From NCBI GenBank assembly GCA_016937995.1, contig JAFGVM010000058.1, positions 1 to 11,287 on the forward strand: DNA of 11,287 bases. The letters are read 5' to 3'. This stretch comes from Candidatus Delongbacteria bacterium. GTDB lineage: Bacteria; UBA4055. The position numbers and the translations under genes were made by a program. Shown here piece by piece: positions 1 to 6,740 of the stretch. Each line of letters begins with the position of its first letter. The stretch's first letter is position 1. The notes under the pieces are model-generated. The model saw only the letters and a list, made by a program, of their open reading frames with translations, did no database searches and had not been told where the DNA came from.

Positions 1-72
1 AACTCTAAAAATAAAAATATGAACTTATATAATCAAATCTTAATGAGTTACAACGATTTTAGCACCCACTTT

Positions 73-101
73 TTGACCATTAACCCTTTTTAAATTATTA
101 A
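73..101 (+). promoter_or_regulatory. possible sigma70-type promoter of the lipoprotein gene
   Basis: TTGACC at 73-78 and TATTAA at 96-101 are separated by 17 bases. The -35 is good, but the -10 matches only four of six consensus bases. The spacing is ideal and the gene starts about 65 bases downstream. In such AT-rich DNA chance matches are common, and FCB bacteria may use a different promoter consensus, so this is tentative. Nothing else is recognisable in bases 1-166. Confidence 0.3.
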
Positions 102-166
102 TTTTCTTTGATATTATCTACAAAATACGATAAATTGCTAACAACTGAAACAAAGAGAGTATTGAT

Positions 167-1033
167 ATGAAATACAGACACATTATATATCTTTTGATCA
201 TTGCATTTATTCTTACATCCTGTACATCATCAAGGAACAGAAGTGCAGGTAGTTTATCAGGTGCTATGGATAAAGCATCGGATGATCATCAGGGAGAAAG
301 AAAAGTTAAAGCTGTTGTAACTGAAGAAGACGAAGAGGATGAAGAAAACGAAGAATACTATGGTAGTCACGGTTACAACGGAGATACTGAATTTATCACT
401 GTAGAGAAAAGTCAGAATAATTCAAACTCTGAAATAACTCTGGGTAAAGACCACTGGCTCGGATTCCAGTTTGGAACAGGGATCTTAAGCTCTGAAAGTT
501 TTTACGGCATATCATCTTTCTCAGTTACCGGGAATCAGTTCACTTCTGAGAAGAGATCTGTAAGCTATGAATTGGGTCTCGATTATTCACCCTTACAGAC
601 AGCGGAAGTTGATTTAAATGACAGTACAATAGTTAATGCTTTGGAAGGTGGTATTGTTTCACTTCATGCAGGATTCCAGAGAAGATTCTATGTTACACCT
701 AAACATACTTTCCTCGGGAATTACTATTCTCTGGGTGCAAGAGTTCATGCTATGTTCTGGGAGTATAAAAATGAACTTGAAGTAATTGAATATGATGAAT
801 TTGACAATCCTATAGGTACGGACTATGTTAAACATGACCACATATGGGGAGTTGACTTTAATACTGCAGCAGGTTTTAATTTAATGCAGTTCAAACATTT
901 TAAACTTGGAGTAGAGTTGAATCCCGGAGTGGTTATCTGGTGGTTTGATACGTATCAAGGTTTCTCTAACGATGTATTCGCACCGTTCTTATATCTGAAA
1001 ACAAATTTCAGATTCCTTCTTGGTGGAGGGTAG
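167..1033 (+). CDS. putative outer-membrane lipoprotein with acidic linker and barrel-like C-terminus
   Basis: This 288-residue protein has no recognised family. A lipoprotein signal is clear: a basic start (KYRH), a hydrophobic stretch at residues 6-16, and the lipobox LTSC with Cys19 as the lipidated residue. A polar region follows, with a very acidic run around residues 53-65 (mostly E and D). Residues from about 95 to 288 alternate hydrophobic and polar residues, are rich in Gly, Phe, Tyr and Trp, and end with a Phe-rich strand before a Gly tail. This looks like a small beta-barrel or beta-sandwich, but that is inference. The start is supported by GAGAG about seven bases upstream. The gene stands alone, followed by a palindrome-rich gap and a convergent trxB. 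It could be an envelope porin-like or structural lipoprotein; no enzymatic motif is seen. Confidence 0.8.
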   Translation: MKYRHIIYLLIIAFILTSCTSSRNRSAGSLSGAMDKASDDHQGERKVKAVVTEEDEEDEENEEYYGSHGYNGDTEFITVEKSQNNSNSEITLGKDHWLGFQFGTGILSSESFYGISSFSVTGNQFTSEKRSVSYELGLDYSPLQTAEVDLNDSTIVNALEGGIVSLHAGFQRRFYVTPKHTFLGNYYSLGARVHAMFWEYKNELEVIEYDEFDNPIGTDYVKHDHIWGVDFNTAAGFNLMQFKHFKLGVELNPGVVIWWFDTYQGFSNDVFAPFLYLKTNFRFLLGGG

Positions 1034-1061
1034 AGATCTTTTGACTTTCCTGCACTCAATG

Positions 1062-1169
1062 AAATTTAGGTTACCTGTCGGAAGTGATTATTCACTGTTG
1101 TGTAAAAACTACCACTAGTATTATGGGATGCAGATTTTAAAGTGAATAATACCGGTAGACCCTAAATTT
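1062..1169. repeat. long imperfect inverted repeat
   Basis: AAATTTAGG (1062-1070) pairs with CCTAAATTT (1161-1169), and ATTATTCACT (1087-1096) pairs with AGTGAATAAT (1141-1150). A partly unpaired segment lies between the two matched blocks of each arm, and a 44-base loop lies in the middle. Both blocks are perfect and in nested order, so an RNA from here could fold into one long hairpin just after the lipoprotein gene. It could be a transcript-end structure or the remnant of a small non-coding mobile element. No coding potential is seen. Confidence 0.55.
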
Positions 1170-1194
1170 ACATTCGTGCTGCCCTTTTCTTTCT

Positions 1195-1224
1195 AACTTT
1201 CTTTTGGGCAAGCAAAAGAAAGTT
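1195..1224. repeat. perfect 11-bp inverted repeat
   Basis: AACTTTCTTTT (1195-1205) and AAAAGAAAGTT (1214-1224) are exact reverse complements around the 8-base spacer GGGCAAGC. The stem is A/T-rich and no T run follows, so it is a poor intrinsic terminator. It looks like a dispersed intergenic palindrome and sits in a run of such elements between two convergent genes. Confidence 0.6.
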
Positions 1225-1250
1225 TAAATAATACAAATCCTAAAAAAAAG

Positions 1251-1295
1251 AATGACGGTTTCGGATTGCCACACACCCAGGTGTTCGCAATGACA
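1251..1295. repeat. REP-like palindromic repeat (ATTGC...GCAAT type)
   Basis: ATTGC (1265-1269) pairs with GCAAT (1287-1291), and an inner ACAC/GTGT pairing closes over a CCAG loop. It is flanked by AATGAC-type ends (about 1251 and 1290). This general form, a GATTGC...CGCAATGAC hairpin, resembles dispersed intergenic repeats of many bacterial genomes. Membership of such a family is inference from shape only. Confidence 0.45.
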
Positions 1296-1299
1296 ACAT

Positions 1300-1329
1300 A
1301 AAAAAGGGGATGATAAGAAATCGTCCCCT
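1300..1329 (-). terminator. intrinsic terminator downstream of trxB
   Basis: On the minus strand a 10-bp stem (AGGGGACGAT with ATCATCCCCT, one G-T pair) closes a 5-base loop and is followed directly by six T residues. It lies about 55 bases past the trxB stop, so it should end the thioredoxin/trxB transcript. The plus-strand reading also has a weak T run, so it may also stop transcripts coming from the lipoprotein gene. Confidence 0.75.
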
Positions 1330-1352
1330 ACATTTTTATTAAATACCCCTGG

Positions 1353-1376
1353 ATTCCTCCCGAATTCGGGAAGAAT
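1353..1376. repeat. REP-like palindrome around CCCGAATTCGGG
   Basis: The perfect palindrome CCCGAATTCGGG (1359-1370) is extended by ATTC/GAAT arms with single mismatches, and is flanked by GGATTCC and GAATGAC. This matches the general form of the very widespread GTCATTCCCG...CGGGAATCC intergenic repeats. It ends only a few bases from the trxB stop codon. Confidence 0.5.
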
Positions 1377-1384
1377 GACATAAT

Positions 1385-2305
1385 TTATTTCGTATTCAAA
1401 TATTCCATCACACTCAAAGCAGCGACAGTCCCGTCACTAACTGCAGTAGTGACCTGCCTGTACTTTTTAGTAACAACATCACCGGCAGCAAAAACACCTA
1501 TCACATTGATCCTAAGATCAGCATCTACAATGATCTCTCCCCTGTCATTAATATCTAATATACCTTTAAAATGATCAGTTCTCGGAATATAACCAATAAA
1601 AATAAAAGCACCTGTTGCATTCAAAACCTGAGTCGAGCCGTTCTTATTACTCCTGATCCTGACAGAAGTTAAACTCTCATCCCCGAGAAATTCATCAACC
1701 TCATGCTCCAGAATAATATTTATCTTCGGATGATCGTTAGCTTCTCTGATCGCATGTTCATAACCCTGAAAATGATCGAACTGATGAACTATAGTTACAC
1801 TCTTAGCGTACTTGGTCAATGATACGGCTTCCTCCAGTGCAGAGTTTCCCCCACCGACGACAATAATATCCTGGTCCTGAAAAAAATCTCCATCGCATGT
1901 TGCACAATAAGAAATACCTTTACCTTTGAACTTCTTTTCAGAATCCAATCCCAAAGACCTCGGTTCTCCACCGGTCGCTATAATAACAGAATCCGCTGAA
2001 AATTCATCTTCTCCATCTATCTGAATAAATTTTTCTTTGCCGAGAATATCCATCTTTGTAATTTTACTGCTGGAATAAATTTTACAACCGAAAGATTTTG
2101 CCTGTTTCTTCATATTGTTAGCTAATTCATATCCGGAAATTTCCAGAACGCCCGGATAATTGGCGATCTTATGAGTAAGAACCATTTGACCACCTGCAGC
2201 TCCCTGATCAACTATCAAAACTGATTTTTTTGCTCTAGCAAGATAAATACCCGCAGTTAAACCTGCCGGTCCTGCCCCGATGATAATTGTATCGAATTTT
2301 TTCAT
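1385..2305 (-). CDS. trxB: thioredoxin-disulfide reductase (flavoprotein), atypical cofactor site
   Basis: Flavin-dependent reductase of 306 residues, the usual length for low-molecular-weight TrxB, transferring electrons from a cofactor through FAD and a dithiol to thioredoxin in the cytoplasm. Visible motifs are the FAD GxGxxG at residues 9-14, the redox centre CATC at 134-137, a second nucleotide fold GGGNSA at 151-156, and the FAD-contacting AAGD around 273-276. The HRRxxxR stretch that grips the NADPH phosphate in E. coli TrxB is replaced here by HQFDHFQ (174-180), so NADPH specificity is doubtful; NADH or another donor is more likely. Its ATG overlaps the thioredoxin stop (TAATG), so the two are translationally coupled and surely partners. 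The FAD/redox assignment is secure; the electron donor is inference. Confidence 0.92.
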   Translation of the reverse strand: MKKFDTIIIGAGPAGLTAGIYLARAKKSVLIVDQGAAGGQMVLTHKIANYPGVLEISGYELANNMKKQAKSFGCKIYSSSKITKMDILGKEKFIQIDGEDEFSADSVIIATGGEPRSLGLDSEKKFKGKGISYCATCDGDFFQDQDIIVVGGGNSALEEAVSLTKYAKSVTIVHQFDHFQGYEHAIREANDHPKINIILEHEVDEFLGDESLTSVRIRSNKNGSTQVLNATGAFIFIGYIPRTDHFKGILDINDRGEIIVDADLRINVIGVFAAGDVVTKKYRQVTTAVSDGTVAALSVMEYLNTK

Positions 2306-2655
2306 TATTCTGGTTTCCCGAATTCTGAGTTAAGAATTGCTGTAACTTCTTGTTTGTTCTGAATACTACTGGTAGCTTTTACAACTTTACCGTTCTTGTA
2401 ATAGACAGTAAAAGGAAGACCGTAGAAATTACTGCATTCCGGAAGATTTCTTATAACCCCGGCATCAGGAATATCAAATTCCATATCAAAGAATTTAACA
2501 TTTTCGTATTTATCTTCCAGATTTTCCATTATATCATAAACAGGTAAGCACATTGGACCCATTCTTCCGCAACATACCATAACATTTTCATTTTCTGATA
2601 TAGCCTTTTCCAATGCAGAGGCTAATTCGATGTGATCCAGATTCGTTCCTAACAT
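2305..2655 (-). CDS. thioredoxin-like protein with unusual Cys motif
   Basis: This 116-residue protein has the length and layout of thioredoxin: an N-terminal helix, a strand (VMVCC), the redox segment, a long helix, and a cis-proline loop (LPFTVYYKNGK, Pro81) followed by the C-terminal strand and helix. In place of WCGPC it has CCGRMGPMC (residues 28-36), so the candidate redox cysteines are Cys28/Cys29 and Cys36, spaced wider than CxxC. Another Cys is at 74. It presumably accepts electrons from the coupled TrxB. The start follows a strong AAGGAG four to five bases upstream of ATG. The gene has its own promoter. Trx fold is confident; the redox pair and targets are unknown. A role in reducing selenium intermediates or the selenoproteins nearby is only suggested by context. 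Confidence 0.85.
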   Translation of the reverse strand: MLGTNLDHIELASALEKAISENENVMVCCGRMGPMCLPVYDIMENLEDKYENVKFFDMEFDIPDAGVIRNLPECSNFYGLPFTVYYKNGKVVKATSSIQNKQEVTAILNSEFGKPE

Positions 2656-2709
2656 TATTCTCTCCTTGTTATTAGATTTTGTTATGAGTAGCCCTTAGAC
2701 TACTTCACT

Positions 2710-2738
2710 AATATAATAACAACAGAACTCAATGTCAA
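2710..2738 (-). promoter_or_regulatory. strong sigma70-type promoter of the thioredoxin/trxB operon
   Basis: On the minus strand a perfect TTGACA (2733-2738) is 17 bases upstream of TATATT (2710-2715), matching 11 of 12 consensus bases. The start codon at 2655 lies about 50 bases past the -10, preceded by a clear ribosome site. The leader contains a small imperfect palindrome, AGTAG/CTACT at 2687-2704, which could be an operator or a short hairpin. Confidence 0.75.
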
Positions 2739-2764
2739 TATTTATTTTTGATTTTTTGTAATAT

Positions 2765-2791
2765 TTAGTAAAGACGCAACATTTTGCGTCT
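2765..2791 (-). terminator. probable terminator hairpin after prmC
   Basis: AGACGCAA and TTGCGTCT form a perfect 8-bp stem (2772-2791) with a 4-base loop. It starts within the prmC stop codon. The following T run on the minus strand is short and interrupted (TTACT), so termination may be partial. It separates the selA-prmC operon from the thioredoxin promoter. Confidence 0.5.
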
Positions 2792-3642
2792 CATTTCAGG
2801 CTTCCAATAAAAACTCGATCATTTCCGCCATAATCCCTAATGATCTTAATATCTTTAAATTTGTCCTTAAAGATATTCTTAACAGGTTCAGCCTGCTCAA
2901 AACCGATCTCCAAAAACAGCATACCGTCAGGCTGTAATATTTTTTCAATTATTTCATTTATCCTTCTGTAAAATTTCAAACCGTCACCTTCATCAGTCAA
3001 TGCTGTTCTCGGTTCATGGTCCTTTACTTTAGGATCAAGACCATTATAATCTTTTAATGAAATGTACGGAGGGTTAGAAATTACAATATCGTGGAGTGAC
3101 CTTGATGGAGCATTCCTGAACAGATCCCACTTAAAAAATTTTATCTTACCTGAGAGTTCATTTATATCTGCATTTTTTCTAGCCGTATCCAGAATTTCAT
3201 TAGAAATATCGGAGGCAAAAAATAAATTATTCGGACATTCTTTCGCTATAGCTATAGGGATACAACCGCTTCCGGTGCCTATATCCAGTATTCTAAGATT
3301 TTTATCCGATAAATATTTGATAACTTCCTCAACAAGTATCTCTGTGTCATTTCTAGGGATCAAAGTGTGTTCATTTACCATTATCCTGACGTTATAGAAA
3401 TCTTTTTCACCCTTGATATATTGGACCGGTTCATTAAAGGAACTTCTTTTTAGTAATGGTCTTATCTTAGCTAGTTCCTCTTCAGTAACTAACCTGTCAT
3501 ACTGCAGATAAAGATCAAGCCTTTTCATACTTAACGCACTTGAAACTATGAGTTCAGCATTTAATCTCGGTTCTTCGATATTGTGTTCTTTTAGGTAATC
3601 TGTAGAGAGGTTTAATATATCTAAAAGTTTTTTATCTGCCAT
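2791..3642 (-). CDS. prmC: peptide chain release factor N5-glutamine methyltransferase
   Basis: Class I SAM-dependent methyltransferase that modifies the glutamine of the GGQ loop in release factors RF1 and RF2. At 283 residues it has normal family length. Visible are the N-terminal helical domain, PVQYIKGEKDFYN (72-84) and PRNDTE (96-101, the PRPETE region), the SAM-binding LDIGTGSG (119-126), the acidic Asp of motif II around 145, and the catalytic NPPY (190-193) that positions the glutamine amide. The ATG overlaps the selA stop (TAATG), with GGAAG about 11 bases upstream. It ends in TGA, evidence that UGA still serves as a stop here. In this operon its link to selA may be incidental, though both touch UGA decoding: RF2, a PrmC substrate, competes with Sec insertion at UGA. 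Confidence 0.95.
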   Translation of the reverse strand: MADKKLLDILNLSTDYLKEHNIEEPRLNAELIVSSALSMKRLDLYLQYDRLVTEEELAKIRPLLKRSSFNEPVQYIKGEKDFYNVRIMVNEHTLIPRNDTEILVEEVIKYLSDKNLRILDIGTGSGCIPIAIAKECPNNLFFASDISNEILDTARKNADINELSGKIKFFKWDLFRNAPSRSLHDIVISNPPYISLKDYNGLDPKVKDHEPRTALTDEGDGLKFYRRINEIIEKILQPDGMLFLEIGFEQAEPVKNIFKDKFKDIKIIRDYGGNDRVFIGSLK

Positions 3643-5039
3643 TATATATCGTACTTCCTTATTATCTCATTCAAATTTTGTTTGATCTGGGAAAATTCAT
3701 TCTCAAAAATAGTCCTTGAACTTAAATAATATTTTTCGTCTGAAATATATCCGAAAACAGGAGTTTTACTGATCATCCTCATTTCTTTTGAAAGTTTAGA
3801 AACTCCAAGGTCATTCTGCTCTATTGAAACTGCGAGACCTTCAAGTTTTTCAGTAGGTAAAGTCCCGGATCCTGCCTGATCTAGAACATTTTCAACTTTT
3901 ACTTTCCAGTGTTTTGGTACAATTGATTCAATCTGTTCCTTCAATTTTTCAGATTTTTTCTTAAGATCACTTCTTTTTGCTGAAAGTAACTTCAGAGTTA
4001 AATGACCTGAATTTACAGGGTCCTTTTCAACGAAAATCTTGAGGGTTTCCTCTAAAAGTGCCAATCTTATCTTATCCGTTCTCAATACACGCATCAATGG
4101 ATTCTTTTTTACTTTTTCTATCAGTTCCTTACTTCCTGCTATGATACCGCATTGCGGTCCGCCAAGAACCTTGTCTCCGCTAAAAGAATAAATATCTGCA
4201 CCATCATTGATAGCTTCCTGGACAGTTGGTTCGTGAGGCAATCCGTATTTATCCAGATCTGAAAAGATCCCGCCTCCCAGATCATAATAGAATGGTATAT
4301 TATGTTTTTTTCCTAGTTCTGCCAGCTCTTTAACAGTAACTTCATCCGTAAATCCTTCAATTCTATAATTTGAAGTATGAACTTTGACCAAAGCACCGGT
4401 TTTTGTTGTAATTGCATCTTCATAATCAGAAATCTTTGTCTTATTTGTAGAACCGACCTCAAACATCTTTCCACCGGATTTCTTGATCACATCAGGCATT
4501 CTGAACGACCCGCCGATCTCTACAAGTTCACCGCGGGATACAATGACTTCTTTTCTTTGAGCCAACGTATTAATACATATCATTACTGCTGCTGCGTTAT
4601 TATTGACTACCGTTGCCGCTTCAGCACCTGTTATAATACTGATAAGTTCACTTATTTTATCTTCTCTACGACCTCTCTTCCCTGTTTCAACATTGACCTC
4701 AAGGGTTGAATAACCCTGAAGAATACCCTGAAGATTTTCCAGAGCAACTTCTGATAACGGTGCTCTTCCAAGACCTGTATTTAGAACAATACCTGTCGCG
4801 TTTACAGCATGGCGGGTAAATGGAAGAAATCTTTCTGAAATAGAATCTGATATCTTAGATAAAATATCTTTATCAATACTCTTCCTTTTATTTTTTAAGA
4901 TATCACGGCGAACAGTATCCAGTTCATCCTGAATAAGCTTCACCAATATTTCATGCTTATATTTATTCCTCAGTGATACAAACTCATTACTTTCAAGAAC
5001 TTTATCCACTTTAGGTATATTTTTTAATATATTCTGCAT
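3642..5039 (-). CDS. selA: L-seryl-tRNA(Sec) selenium transferase (selenocysteine synthase)
   Basis: PLP enzyme that converts seryl-tRNA(Sec) to selenocysteyl-tRNA(Sec) using selenophosphate, in the cytoplasm. Collinear similarity to E. coli SelA is plain: RHAVNATGIVLNTGLGRAPL, VVNNNAAAVM, VSRGELVEIGGSFRMPDV, VKVHTSNYRIEGFT, and SFSGDKVLGGPQCGI, whose Lys (residue 290 from the chosen start) binds PLP. The N-terminal helical domain for tRNA(Sec) is present. The chosen start is ATG 5039, with AGGA just upstream; an in-frame TTG at 5051 gives four more residues but lacks a ribosome site. It lies 16 bases after the double ferritin-like gene and overlaps prmC. It shows that the genome makes selenocysteine and supports reading nearby in-frame UGAs as Sec. 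selB, selC and selD are not in the window. Confidence 0.96.
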   Translation of the reverse strand: MQNILKNIPKVDKVLESNEFVSLRNKYKHEILVKLIQDELDTVRRDILKNKRKSIDKDILSKISDSISERFLPFTRHAVNATGIVLNTGLGRAPLSEVALENLQGILQGYSTLEVNVETGKRGRREDKISELISIITGAEAATVVNNNAAAVMICINTLAQRKEVIVSRGELVEIGGSFRMPDVIKKSGGKMFEVGSTNKTKISDYEDAITTKTGALVKVHTSNYRIEGFTDEVTVKELAELGKKHNIPFYYDLGGGIFSDLDKYGLPHEPTVQEAINDGADIYSFSGDKVLGGPQCGIIAGSKELIEKVKKNPLMRVLRTDKIRLALLEETLKIFVEKDPVNSGHLTLKLLSAKRSDLKKKSEKLKEQIESIVPKHWKVKVENVLDQAGSGTLPTEKLEGLAVSIEQNDLGVSKLSKEMRMISKTPVFGYISDEKYYLSSRTIFENEFSQIKQNLNEIIRKYDI

Positions 5040-5055
5040 TGTTCCTACCAAATTT

Positions 5056-6015
5056 TTAATCGAATTTTATAATATTTCTTACTCTGATCGAATTTATTAT
5101 ATCTCTGTGTTTTTTTGTGTCGATAGAAAGATTTTTTAGTATTTCAACAATCATAGGATCATCTGAGTCGAACAGCTTGAACAGATCTTTCTCAATTATC
5201 GAATTTTCTAAAATAAAAGCGAATGAATATGCCATTTCAAGAGTGTATTCATCAGTAAATACTTTTGCCATTTCATTCTTAACATTATTAATTGAAACTT
5301 TTACTTCTTCAAGGGAGCTGTCTCGATGGTCAAATCTGATCAACCCCTCGTTAATTTTTATAATGATCTGTTTGATCCATGCTTCGTGCTTTTTTTCCTC
5401 TTCCACAAGAAAAATCCATACACTCTCTTTAGTGAATTTTTTACTGTAGTAAGAATACAATTGACTTATCATCCTTTCATGTTCGGCATGATATCCCAAC
5501 AGAACAAGTCCTTTATCTATCTCCTCTTTCAGCTCTTTATTCGTCTTACAATTATTTAATAATTCATCAAGTTTTTTCTCTAAAACATCCTTATGCGATT
5601 CGGTGTCCTTTTTAAGATCATCCAATACTTTCTGAATACCTTTAAGATCACTCCAAAAACTATCGAACATTTTTCTTTCAATTATTGAATTTTCCAAATT
5701 CTTTGCAAAATCAACTACTTCAGACAACTTAATACCGTATTTTTCCACTTTTAATCTGAAATCAACGATCGATTCTATGGATTTTGAAATATATTCAACA
5801 GAATAATGCCTTTTATCAAACTTCACTGAACCTTCAACAACATTGTCTAATATTGATCTTAGCCAATCTGCATGTTTAAATTCCTCTTTAGACAAAAAAT
5901 CCCAGATATCCATATCAGGGAAATACGCATTTAATACAGAATATAGATTACCTATAGCTTCTTCATGAAATGCCATTAGTTCTATGATCTCAAAAATTTC
6001 TTCTTTTTCATTCAT
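5056..6015 (-). CDS. tandem double ferritin-like (rubrerythrin-type) protein
   Basis: This 319-residue protein consists of two copies of a four-helix ferritin-like module of about 155 residues. Each copy has the likely diiron ligands in order. Module one: Glu18/19 in HEEAIGNLY, EEFKH (44-48), LENSIIER (107-114; Glu108 and Glu113) and DTESH (137-141). Module two: Glu180 in HERMISQLY, EEEKKH (205-210), LENSIIEK (269-276) and DTKKH (299-303). No rubredoxin zinc site is present, so it is not a full rubrerythrin. A basic/acidic linker joins the modules (about 150-170). No signal peptide is seen, so it is likely cytoplasmic. Its start overlaps the upstream 171-residue paralogue by 8 bases, with AAAGGA upstream. 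Roles in peroxide reduction or iron handling are plausible; function is unproven. Confidence 0.8.
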   Translation of the reverse strand: MNEKEEIFEIIELMAFHEEAIGNLYSVLNAYFPDMDIWDFLSKEEFKHADWLRSILDNVVEGSVKFDKRHYSVEYISKSIESIVDFRLKVEKYGIKLSEVVDFAKNLENSIIERKMFDSFWSDLKGIQKVLDDLKKDTESHKDVLEKKLDELLNNCKTNKELKEEIDKGLVLLGYHAEHERMISQLYSYYSKKFTKESVWIFLVEEEKKHEAWIKQIIIKINEGLIRFDHRDSSLEEVKVSINNVKNEMAKVFTDEYTLEMAYSFAFILENSIIEKDLFKLFDSDDPMIVEILKNLSIDTKKHRDIINSIRVRNIIKFD

Positions 6016-6523
6016 TGTTGATCCTTTTCACTATATTTTCGAAAGAATTATACTCTTTCTCCTTTAAATATTCGTCCAGTGCTTTCTCTAAAATATTCTG
6101 ATGGGATTTAGTATCCGTCCTGAGTTGAACAAGAACTTTCTCCAATTCCGGATCATCGCTGCTGAAATAATTTAAAAAATTCTTCTCTAACATTGAACTT
6201 TCCAGCTTTAAAGCAAACTTTATAGCTTTACCAAGTGTTCTGCCTCCATTTTCAACAATTTTCAGTTCATTTAAAACCTGTTCGATAGCCATAGTGATCG
6301 TTTTAACCGAAAAATGCATGTCACTGAAATCTACAGAACCATCCTCAACATTATCTTTGATCGATATTACCAGATGAAAATGATCTTCTTCCTCTTTTCG
6401 CAGAAAAGTCCACAATTTAAAATCAGGGAATTTTTCACTGTAAGAGGTATAAAGATCAGCTAATGCCTGCTCATTCCTTGCTAACAATTCAACGATCTCA
6501 ACAATTTCTTCCCTTGTCTTCAT
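6008..6523 (-). CDS. single-module ferritin-like (rubrerythrin-type) protein
   Basis: This 171-residue protein is a paralogue of the following gene's module one, with nearly the same residue numbering: NEQALADLY (17-25; Glu18), EEEDH (44-48), LESSMLEK (107-114; Glu108 and Glu113) and DTKSH (137-141). Together these are the set expected for a diiron site in a four-helix bundle. Hydrophobic/charged periodicity fits helices throughout, and there is no signal peptide. It is the first gene of the operon leading to selA and prmC. The GGAG upstream of its ATG is about 12 bases away, longer than usual. It ends in TGA. It may pair with the double-module protein or be the ancestor from which that one grew by duplication. 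Oxidant or iron function is inference. Confidence 0.78.
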   Translation of the reverse strand: MKTREEIVEIVELLARNEQALADLYTSYSEKFPDFKLWTFLRKEEEDHFHLVISIKDNVEDGSVDFSDMHFSVKTITMAIEQVLNELKIVENGGRTLGKAIKFALKLESSMLEKNFLNYFSSDDPELEKVLVQLRTDTKSHQNILEKALDEYLKEKEYNSFENIVKRINNE

Positions 6524-6591
6524 AAATGATATTTACTCCATATATATACCTGAATAATGAACCGTCATATTTACTGTACATGTCATACGTA

Positions 6592-6621
6592 AATATAAAA
6601 GTTAATATCGTTAAATAACAA
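6592..6621 (-). promoter_or_regulatory. possible promoter of the ferritin-like/selA/prmC operon
   Basis: On the minus strand TTGTTA (6616-6621) and TATATT (6592-6597) are 18 bases apart, matching four and five of six consensus bases. It lies about 70 bases before the first operon gene, in the 217-base divergent gap. The gap is very AT-rich, so chance matches are likely. A TTTAC/GTAAA palindrome lies nearby at about 6569-6594. No tRNA is visible in the gap. Confidence 0.4.
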
Positions 6622-6681
6622 CTAAAAACTGTTTCCAAAAACTAAAATGGTCCTTGTATATGAGTTTTTTCATATTTTTTA

Positions 6682-6710
6682 TAGACTTTTTTACATATTA
6701 TTGTTACTAT
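6682..6710 (+). promoter_or_regulatory. possible promoter of the exported selenoprotein gene
   Basis: TAGACT (6682-6687) and TACTAT (6705-6710) are exactly 17 bases apart, each matching four of six consensus bases. The start codon is 31 bases past the -10, and a GAGG ribosome site lies at 6727-6730, ten bases from ATG. It is divergent from the selA operon promoter, so the two could be co-regulated. Confidence 0.35.
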
Positions 6711-6740
6711 ATAACTGAATAAAACTGAGGCTTAACTTAT

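Noticed and set aside
2765-2793. prmC stop UGA followed directly by a hairpin, a possible third Sec site
   Set aside because: The loop is only about seven bases from the UGA, too close for a SECIS element. PrmC already has full family length, and the reading beyond holds no homologous sequence.
6524-6740. tRNA(Sec) gene (selC) in the divergent gap
   Set aside because: No GC-rich acceptor stem, TTC loop or long variable arm is visible; the gap is AT-rich promoter DNA.
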